6,344 nucleotides of DNA, from positions 1 to 6,344 of the forward strand of contig SLSE01000179.1 in assembly GCA_007130585.1 (NCBI GenBank), given 5' to 3'. The notes beneath the pieces were generated by a model. The model was given only the letters and a program-made list of their open reading frames with translations. It searched no databases and was not told where the DNA came from. The DNA comes from Syntrophomonadaceae bacterium (GTDB taxonomy: Bacteria > Bacillota > Dethiobacteria > DTU022). The position numbers and the translations under genes are program-made. Below, piece after piece: positions 5,890 through 6,344 of this stretch (positions within the stretch are counted from its first letter, which is position 1; every line of letters begins with the position of its first letter).

Positions 5890-5918
5890 TATTATACAGT
5901 AAAGGGCATCCGAATTAA
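5890..5918. promoter_or_regulatory. Candidate divergent promoter region
   Basis: On the minus strand a perfect TATAAT (5891-5896) has TTAATT (5913-5918; 3 of 6 matches to TTGACA) at a 16-bp spacing, directed at the ADP-ribosylglycohydrolase gene with a leader of about 100 nt. On the plus strand the overlapping TATTAT (5890-5895) is a possible -10 for the LmbE-like gene with no clear -35. The shared AT-rich core suggests the two genes cannot both be initiated freely from here. Confidence 0.4.
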
Positions 5919-5937
5919 TCCGTAAGGAGCTGATAAA

Positions 5938-6344
5938 ATGAAGCCCCGCATATGCGATTTCCTGCCTCTCCCCGATCTGCTCAAAGCGAAAAGCGTTCTC
6001 TGTATCCAGCCCCACTCAGACGACATGGAAATAGGAGCCGGCGCTACAATAGCGCGCCTGGCCGCCCTCGGGGCCGGGGTCACCTGCCTCACGGTTACAG
6101 ACGGGTCCGTCGGGGCTTACGATACTCTGCGAAACCCCGAGAATTTGGTCGATACCAGGCGCGCTGAAACAGAAAAAGCAGCCGGCCTCCTGGGCGTAAA
6201 AGAACTGCTCTGGCTCGATTTTGCCGACGGGGGCAACCTGCCCTACGAAATACTCCGTTCTGAAATCACTGCCGTAATCCGCCGTATGAGACCTTCCGCC
6301 GTTATGGTCTGCGATCCCTGGCTGCCCTACGAAGCCCATTCCGA
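5938..6344 (+). CDS. LmbE/PIG-L family zinc deacetylase (partial, 3' end off window)
   Basis: The first 135 codons of a LmbE/PIG-L (COG2120) N-deacetylase, a family that removes acetyl groups from GlcNAc-type sugars, for example in bacillithiol or mycothiol synthesis or cell-wall and antibiotic sugars. The QPHSDDMEIGAG block (24-35) carries the metal motif PHxDD, with H26 and D29 as zinc ligands and D28 as likely general base. It is followed by a Rossmann-like strand LTVTDGS (51-57), the family helix with RRAETEKAAGLLG (74-86), WLDFADG (92-98), and CDPWLPYEAHS (125-135), which leads into the family's HxDH-type motif with the third zinc ligand just past the window edge. The common PHPDDE Glu is Met30 here. 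The ATG has AAGGAG 8 nt upstream. There is no signal peptide, so it should be cytoplasmic. The substrate, and whether it belongs to bacillithiol synthesis, cannot be decided from this piece. Confidence 0.92.
   Translation, partial: MKPRICDFLPLPDLLKAKSVLCIQPHSDDMEIGAGATIARLAALGAGVTCLTVTDGSVGAYDTLRNPENLVDTRRAETEKAAGLLGVKELLWLDFADGGNLPYEILRSEITAVIRRMRPSAVMVCDPWLPYEAHS

Overview
The window looks like part of a Bacillota (Clostridia-type) chromosome. This is an inference from strong AGGAGG-type ribosome binding sites, two TTG starts backed by well-placed Shine-Dalgarno sequences, U-run terminators and the mix of protein families. No ribosomal RNA, phylogenetic marker, phage or transposon sequence is present to confirm it. 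G+C is moderate, with AT-rich gaps between genes and one conspicuously GC-rich intergenic block.

Layout: positions 2569 to 1 (minus strand) hold a two-gene operon: a PLP aminotransferase starting at TTG, then 24 bp later a Glu/Leu/Phe/Val dehydrogenase (glutamate dehydrogenase family) that runs off the left edge. A 344-bp divergent gap (2570-2913) holds candidate promoters and a GC-rich block flanked by outward-pointing terminator-like hairpins. The plus-strand gene 2914-4005 encodes a half-length PurL-like (FGAM synthase/AIR synthase superfamily) protein with a cysteine cluster. It converges on a minus-strand acidic lipoprotein gene (4099-4728), and the two share a bidirectional terminator at 4026-4067. 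Upstream of the lipoprotein gene, on the same strand, is an ADP-ribosylglycohydrolase (DraG/ARH) family gene (4836-5783, TTG start). A divergent promoter region (5784-5937) separates it from a plus-strand LmbE/PIG-L zinc deacetylase gene cut by the right edge.

The clearest functional link is aminotransferase plus glutamate dehydrogenase: the first can move amino groups onto 2-oxoglutarate and the second can release ammonium from the glutamate formed, or the pair can run in reverse for assimilation. The other genes look like single-gene units of general metabolism or the cell envelope. The most unusual item is the short PurL-like protein. It keeps PurL signature segments but lacks half of the usual length, has lost one His of the HNHP motif, and carries 11 cysteines, including a CxxC pair in that motif and a C-x5-C-x-C-x2-C cluster. 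No complete new multigene system such as defence, CRISPR or a mobile element is visible.
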